Positions 6,247 through 9,769 of a DNA stretch of 9,769 nucleotides are shown here, piece after piece. Below the pieces are notes generated by a model, which had not been told where the DNA came from, ran no database searches, and saw only the letters and a program-made list of their open reading frames with translations. The translations under genes were made by a program, and so were the position numbers. The stretch is from Chthonomonadaceae bacterium (lineage in GTDB: Bacteria; Armatimonadota; Chthonomonadetes; Chthonomonadales; Chthonomonadaceae), in the NCBI GenBank assembly GCA_014377395.1, contig JACMPS010000496.1, positions 1 to 9,769 on the forward strand. Reading direction: 5' to 3'. Each line of letters starts with the position of its first letter. The first letter of the stretch is position 1.

Positions 6247-6366
6247 GAATTACGCTATAGTGATGTCCACGGTTGGATAAACTTGGAACGGCATAGCCGC
6301 CAAAAGGGCATTTATTCCGCCGCGTTTTTTTAGTACCCGCTGAAAGAAAATTCGTGCCTCAATCTC

Positions 6367-7137
6367 TCAGAACTTCCCAAAGCGCCACCGAATCAGGTTC
6401 CAGATCGCACTCACCCCGTCTGTCCAACGGATTTTCTTGCCCTCCGCCATGCTTCGCGCTTTGTACTGAATCGAGACCTCGACAATCCGGTATCCCCGCC
6501 GCAACACTTTCGCCGTCACCTCCGGGCAAAACTCGAAACGACGGCATTGTAGCGGTATTCCCTGCAAAACCTCTGTGCGAAAGGCTTTGTAACACGTCGC
6601 CTCATCGGTCATCGGAGACCTGTAAAGAACACGCACCATGCCCGCCAGCAACTTGTTCACAAGGCGATTCGCGGGACGCATCGAGGGCAACCCCGCCAGA
6701 AACCGGGAGCCATAAACGACGCTTACGCCTTCCTGCCCAAACGCCTCCACGATCTGCCGATAGTCCTGCGGATCATATTCGAGATCACCGTCCTGCACAA
6801 TGCAAAAAGTCCCTGTTGCAAAGGGAATCGCCGTGCGAATTGCGGCTCCCTTCCCCCTGTTCTCAGGATGATAAAAGACCTGTACGCCCTCCCGTTTTCC
6901 CTCTACTTCGCTCTGCAACCACTCGCGGGTGCCGTCGGTCGAGCCGTCATCCACCAGAATTAATTGCGTGGAGAGAGAAACGGAAGCGATTCGCTCCAGC
7001 AAACCGGGGAGAGTCTGCCGCTCGTTGTAAACTGGCATGAGAACAGACAACGTTGCTCGCGCCGTTTCCGCCTGAGACGGCGCAACAAAAGCAGGATCGT
7101 TCAACTCGGTCAGCGTAGGTAATGGAGAAGAGGACAT
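6367..7137 (-). CDS. Family 2 glycosyltransferase (dolichyl-phosphate mannose/glucose synthase-like)
   Basis: 256 residues, cytoplasmic and without membrane segments. It transfers a sugar from a nucleotide donor, probably to a polyprenyl-phosphate carrier or a lipid-linked glycan. GT-A fold motifs seen: LSVLMPVYNERQTL (30-43), LVDDGSTDGT (61-70), PENRGKGAAI (91-100), and the DXD region VQDGDLEYDP (114-123, Asp116 and Asp118). The later part, TDEATCYKAFRTEVL, RRFEFCPEVTAKVLRRGYRIVEVSIQY and GKKIRWTDGVSAIW, matches the DPM1/DPG synthase-like branch of GT2. It lacks the C-terminal membrane helices of GtrB-type members. ATG 7137 has no Shine-Dalgarno but has a TATAAT box a few bases upstream. It lies 209 bp after the GT-C gene and ends at a clear terminator. 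The actual sugar cannot be told from sequence. Confidence 0.88.
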   Translation of the reverse strand: MSSSPLPTLTELNDPAFVAPSQAETARATLSVLMPVYNERQTLPGLLERIASVSLSTQLILVDDGSTDGTREWLQSEVEGKREGVQVFYHPENRGKGAAIRTAIPFATGTFCIVQDGDLEYDPQDYRQIVEAFGQEGVSVVYGSRFLAGLPSMRPANRLVNKLLAGMVRVLYRSPMTDEATCYKAFRTEVLQGIPLQCRRFEFCPEVTAKVLRRGYRIVEVSIQYKARSMAEGKKIRWTDGVSAIWNLIRWRFGKF

Positions 7138-7142
7138 ACGAA

Positions 7143-7148
7143 ATTATA
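7143..7148 (-). promoter_or_regulatory. TATAAT -10 box next to the GT2 start, possible leaderless promoter
   Basis: A perfect TATAAT on the minus strand ends 5 nt before the GT2 ATG. Transcription would start at or next to the A of the ATG, giving a leaderless mRNA, which agrees with the missing Shine-Dalgarno. The bases at the -35 distance (TGCCGA at 17 bp) match TTGACA poorly, so the call rests on the -10 box and its position. Confidence 0.4.
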
Positions 7149-7184
7149 CGCCAACTCTTCCCGTTTCGGCACAGACAAGAAAAA

Positions 7185-7226
7185 GTGGAAAGTGTTAAGT
7201 CTTGAGCGTTAAGTGTTGAGAAGGAG
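7185..7226 (+). repeat. Period-7 repeat, four-unit copy
   Basis: Reading the plus strand: GTGGAAA, then GTGTTAA, GTCTTGA, GCGTTAA, GTGTTGA (7192-7219), then GAAGGAG. It is the longest of four copies in the window and is in the opposite orientation to the others. It lies in the 209-bp gap between the GT-C and GT2 genes, upstream of the candidate GT2 promoter. Confidence 0.65.
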
Positions 7227-7256
7227 AATAAAGGGGCGAGGGCGTTTGCCTTGACT

Positions 7257-7310
7257 CCCCTCTCCCGGATTTTGGGGGAGGGCTGAGTGGGCGAAATCAG
7301 GGTGGGGACG
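7257..7310. repeat. Dispersed 'ccctctccc' hairpin repeat
   Basis: Arms ccctctccc (7258-7266) and gggggaggg (7274-7282) form a 9-bp stem with one G-U pair, followed by ggctgagtgggcgaaatc and agggtgggg. It resembles the common 'ctctccc...gggagaggg' intergenic repeats and ends 37 bp short of the GT-C stop. No T-run follows on the minus strand, so it is not a typical terminator. Confidence 0.45.
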
Positions 7311-7346
7311 TTTCACTCTCGCTTGCATCGCTCTTCCGGGAGAACA

Positions 7347-9035
7347 TCAAATCCGTTTCCAAATCACCAGATACAAGTCGCTTTCCGGCGTGTCGCTGAA
7401 AACGGAAGACGTGGAAATCACCTCGTAAGCCCCGTCAAGGGCGGGACCCGGGTCTAAAAAGGGGGTGCCGTGAGGAGTAGAAGTGCTGAGCATCAGATAG
7501 TCGGGCTTGCGAACGTCCTTGAGGTAAGCCCCGACAATCCCTGCTGTAGAGGTATAAGTGTCTTTCACCCCGATTTGTGTGTGCTTGACGCCGGGAAGCG
7601 AGGCGACGCCGCTATCGGTTAGCCCGTCACAATCGAGAAAAAAGTGCTTCGGGCAGTAAAAAGGGGTCACTCCCATTTCGGTATAAGCAATCGTTTTGCC
7701 GGGAGGGATCACGGCGTTTACCCTGTCCGCAATCTCCACCGCTCGCTGCAGAAGCCGACCTTTTAAGAGTTTGCGCGTGTCGAAAGTATAGCCCCGGCTT
7801 GCCCACGAGAGATACCCCGACTTCTCTGTTGTCCAGTACGAAATCTGCCCCCACAGCCCGAAGCCCAGCAACAACAGCGTCCCGGCGATCCCAATTCCTT
7901 TCGCGAGTGAAGAGGTTTCGCCCGCTTTGCCCGGTAGCCACAATCCGACTTCGATTAACCCGGCAATCGCCAGGATCATTCCAATCGGCATTGCCACCGC
8001 CATGTAGCGCCACCCCCCCATCCAGTCGCCGCCGGAACGAATCACGAAGATCATCTGCGCTACCAGAATCAGCGGCAAAACAAGGGCGGGAAAGCGTTTC
8101 GCTCGCTCTCCAATCGCTCCAGTGATCGCCAGAAGCCACCAGATTCCCCCGGCAGTCGCCAGCGCAACGCTTTCATTCAGCACCACAAAAAAGGTTTTAA
8201 GGAGGTACGGTGCTCCCTTTGTAAAGGCTTCGTCAAGAGGTGCACCCTTTGCATAGTAGGTGTTGGGAAGCCACAAGCCGTAATAAAAGCGTCGCCAGAC
8301 AAAGTAAAGCACGACAGGAACTAAAAACGCAAGCGCAAAGCGAAGCCCGTCCTTTCCCACTTTTCCTTTCCGCACTACGAGAAGAGCGATCAACGCGAAC
8401 AGCCCACCGAGCAATCCTTCCGGGCGAGTCAACGCACACCCCGCAAACAATAATCCCGCATAAAGTGCCGCCCGTGACCCCTCTTCTCGCTTGAGTTGGG
8501 GCGTTTCGTTTTCATCTTCGCTCTCACTTTTAGAGGAAAAAGCGCGAAGAAACCACAGCGCGGCGGAGGTTGTCAGCAACGATCCAAGCACAGTTTCCAT
8601 GCCATCAACACAACTGATCGAAAGCGAGGCATGAACCGCCGTCACAAGGGGAACTGCACAAACCGCCCAGCGAGGAAACTTCAGTTGTTCTGCAAGACGC
8701 TGTGCCACGATCAGCGTCAAGAGACCGAAAACAACGCCAATGAGTTTGGCACGAAAAAGCAGATCAATCCCAAGCGGCAACTTAATCAAAATCGCAATGA
8801 GCAACATATAAAGCGGACAGGAAAAACCCTCGACGTGTTCCGCAAGACCCGGATTGAAAACGGGACCGAAACCGTTTGCAAGATTTTGCGAGTAGCGATA
8901 GGTAATAAAAGCGTCGTCCGGGCAATAAGCAAAGGATTGGTGAGCGAAAAAGAGCAAAAGGAGGCACGAAACAATGAGCGAAACACGCACGGAAAGGGGG
9001 GGCGCAAGGGGCGCAACGGTGAGAGGAACTGCCAT
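7347..9035 (-). CDS. GT-C type membrane glycosyltransferase (ArnT/PMT/AftB-like superfamily)
   Basis: 562 residues, with many hydrophobic segments (for example 18-32, 75-92, 97-112, 190-222) and a soluble C-terminal part of about 120 residues. GT-C enzymes move sugars from polyprenyl-phosphate donors to glycans on the outer face of the inner membrane. Key features: YCPDDAFITYRYSQNLANGFGPVFNPG (37-63), with Asp40-Asp41 in the first outer loop as candidate catalytic acids, HVEGFSCPLYMLL, VDGMETVL (143-150), and CALTRPEGLLGG (200-211). The C-terminal AYTEMGVTPFYCPKHFFLDCDGLTD resembles tails of large membrane-transferase families with the DDAY/FITYRY signature. I prefer ATG 9035 because the longer GTG start at 9086 would put 17 codons through the hairpin after the SLBB gene; neither start has a clear Shine-Dalgarno. 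It is probably an O-antigen, capsule or exopolysaccharide enzyme. Donor and acceptor are unknown. Confidence 0.8.
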   Translation of the reverse strand: MAVPLTVAPLAPPLSVRVSLIVSCLLLLFFAHQSFAYCPDDAFITYRYSQNLANGFGPVFNPGLAEHVEGFSCPLYMLLIAILIKLPLGIDLLFRAKLIGVVFGLLTLIVAQRLAEQLKFPRWAVCAVPLVTAVHASLSISCVDGMETVLGSLLTTSAALWFLRAFSSKSESEDENETPQLKREEGSRAALYAGLLFAGCALTRPEGLLGGLFALIALLVVRKGKVGKDGLRFALAFLVPVVLYFVWRRFYYGLWLPNTYYAKGAPLDEAFTKGAPYLLKTFFVVLNESVALATAGGIWWLLAITGAIGERAKRFPALVLPLILVAQMIFVIRSGGDWMGGWRYMAVAMPIGMILAIAGLIEVGLWLPGKAGETSSLAKGIGIAGTLLLLGFGLWGQISYWTTEKSGYLSWASRGYTFDTRKLLKGRLLQRAVEIADRVNAVIPPGKTIAYTEMGVTPFYCPKHFFLDCDGLTDSGVASLPGVKHTQIGVKDTYTSTAGIVGAYLKDVRKPDYLMLSTSTPHGTPFLDPGPALDGAYEVISTSSVFSDTPESDLYLVIWKRI

Positions 9036-9053
9036 AGGGAAATGTGAGAGAGA

Positions 9054-9080
9054 AAGCACCGAGAACAAATCTCGGTGCTT
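9054..9080 (-). terminator. Intercistronic hairpin after the SLBB gene
   Basis: A perfect 11-bp inverted repeat, aagcaccgaga and tctcggtgctt with a 5-nt loop, lies 13 bp past the SLBB stop and 18 bp before the GT-C ATG. On the minus strand it is followed by TCTCTCTC and not by a pure T-run. It could be a weak terminator or attenuator, or an RNA-stability stem between two co-transcribed genes. Confidence 0.55.
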
Positions 9081-9093
9081 CCCCACTTTCTTT

Positions 9094-9769
9094 TTAGAAG
9101 CGTCGTGCGCCGGTGAAGTTACTGTAGATGAACGAAAGTGAACTTAGTCCGTTCAGGTAGGAGAAGACATCGGCACGAGGTGCAGGCGGCACACCGGGCG
9201 AAATAAACACTGAGTCGCCGGGAAGTAACTCAACGTCGGGAGATTTCCCCTTGCTGATCTGTTCCCAGTTAAAGGGGATGACTCGGCTATTCTTCGGGTC
9301 ATTGTCCGGGTGACGATAAATTTGTCCGTCTTTGATCTTGGCGAAGGGAGCGGGACCCCCTGCTTCAGAGACAGCCTGTGTGAGCGTGGTACGCTTGTCG
9401 TAAATGAACTTGCCTGTCTTTACAAAGCCACCGTTAACATTGATATAGGCGTTATTTTCAAGTCGCTCGACATAGATGACATCATCGGGACGTAGTTCGA
9501 TGTTGTTGACGGGATCGCCCTGCTCGGCTTTGTCAAGGTCAATCACAAGAGGACGCTCAATCGAAGGACGGCGAATCGTGATCGCTTTGCGGTTTGCCAC
9601 CGAGGTGGTTCCACCAACGAGGTTGACGACTTCGCGCACCGTCATGGCGGGAGAGGTACGGATCGGGATATTGAGTTGGGGCTTGGAAACCTCGCCGCCA
9701 ACAGAAATCACGCCGTTTCCCTGTGAGACTTTCGAGGGAACAATCACGCGGTCTTTGTCTTTCAGGATC
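9094..9769 (-). CDS. SLBB-domain polysaccharide export protein (Wza/GumB-like), C-terminal part
   Basis: The frame is open through the right edge, so the N-terminal part (signal peptide and Poly_export domain) is outside the window. About 225 residues are visible. The first, ILKDKDRVIVPSK, is the typical end of a preceding beta-grasp unit. Two SLBB units follow: GVISVGGEVSKPQLNIPI...TVREVVNLVGGTTSVANRKAITIRR...ELRPDDVIYVER, and AYINVNGGFVKTGKFIYD...TLTQAVSEAGGPAPFAKI...ELLPGDSVFISP. SLBB proteins of this type form the periplasmic and outer-membrane channel that exports capsule or exopolysaccharide. The C-terminal tail ADVFSYLNGLSSLSFIYSNFTGARRF could be the outer-membrane end of the channel. 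A GTG within the frame (9747) is not the start, since conserved SLBB sequence continues upstream of it. It lies upstream of the two glycosyltransferases. Confidence 0.88.
   Translation of the reverse strand, partial: ILKDKDRVIVPSKVSQGNGVISVGGEVSKPQLNIPIRTSPAMTVREVVNLVGGTTSVANRKAITIRRPSIERPLVIDLDKAEQGDPVNNIELRPDDVIYVERLENNAYINVNGGFVKTGKFIYDKRTTLTQAVSEAGGPAPFAKIKDGQIYRHPDNDPKNSRVIPFNWEQISKGKSPDVELLPGDSVFISPGVPPAPRADVFSYLNGLSSLSFIYSNFTGARRF

Larger units (their letters stand above)
5983..6366. other. Intergenic junction between polysaccharide and head blocks
   Basis: This 384-bp gap holds no convincing gene on either strand. On the minus strand it contains, in order of transcription, the tail of the GT2 message, an intrinsic terminator (6217-6246), an AT-rich stretch, a candidate promoter (6036-6064) and the portal leader. 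Short open frames on the plus strand here have no ribosome site or recognisable motif. I see no tRNA, integrase or clear attachment-site repeat, although this is where the phage-like DNA meets the host-like DNA. Confidence 0.55.

Noticed and set aside
1925..7226. CRISPR array, suggested by the recurring short repeats
   Set aside because: Repeats are 7-mers in direct tandem or isolated palindromes, without regular spacers, and no cas genes are present.
8496..9047. 183-codon plus-strand open frame opposite the GT-C gene
   Set aside because: Highly charged Lys/Arg/Asn-rich product with no motif, fully antisense to a membrane protein with recognisable GT-C features.

Overview
All genes supported here lie on the minus strand. 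The window joins two unlike blocks. From the right edge down to about 6.37 kb is a surface-polysaccharide block: the C-terminal part of an SLBB polysaccharide-export protein, a multi-spanning GT-C type glycosyltransferase, and a soluble family 2 glycosyltransferase that ends at an intrinsic terminator. From about 6.06 kb to the left edge is a phage-type head module: Mu gp29-like portal, a Y-family (DinB/UmuC-like) DNA polymerase, a Mu gpI-like prohead protease with a nested scaffold start, a DUF2190-like decoration protein, an HK97-fold major capsid protein, and the first 40 codons of a small unknown gene.

The organism is a bacterium of moderate to high GC. The SLBB export protein suggests an outer membrane. 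The gaps are full of dispersed repeats (period-7 repeats, pyrimidine-rich C/G blocks, 'cacagag'-type strings) of a kind seen in repeat-rich genomes of, for example, Armatimonadota, Planctomycetota or Cyanobacteria. I cannot place it more closely. The same period-7 repeat occurs in both blocks, so the head genes have probably been in this genome for some time.

In the polysaccharide block, the GT2 enzyme probably charges a lipid carrier, the GT-C enzyme uses a polyprenyl-linked donor on the far side of the membrane, and the SLBB protein exports the polymer. A hairpin lies between the SLBB and GT-C genes. The GT2 gene has a TATAAT box so close to its ATG that its mRNA may be leaderless.

The head module seems to have its own promoter (about 6036-6064) and begins directly with the portal. 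There is no terminase upstream and no recognisable MuF-like head protein; the polymerase lies where that gene usually is. The order portal, polymerase, protease/scaffold, decoration, capsid is compact, and most starts have good Shine-Dalgarno sites. This could be a decayed prophage, a gene-transfer-agent-like element, or a domesticated capsid that carries a translesion polymerase. The points most worth following are the polymerase inside the head module, the missing terminase, and a period-7 repeat that begins immediately after two stop codons and is read in frame in the polymerase.
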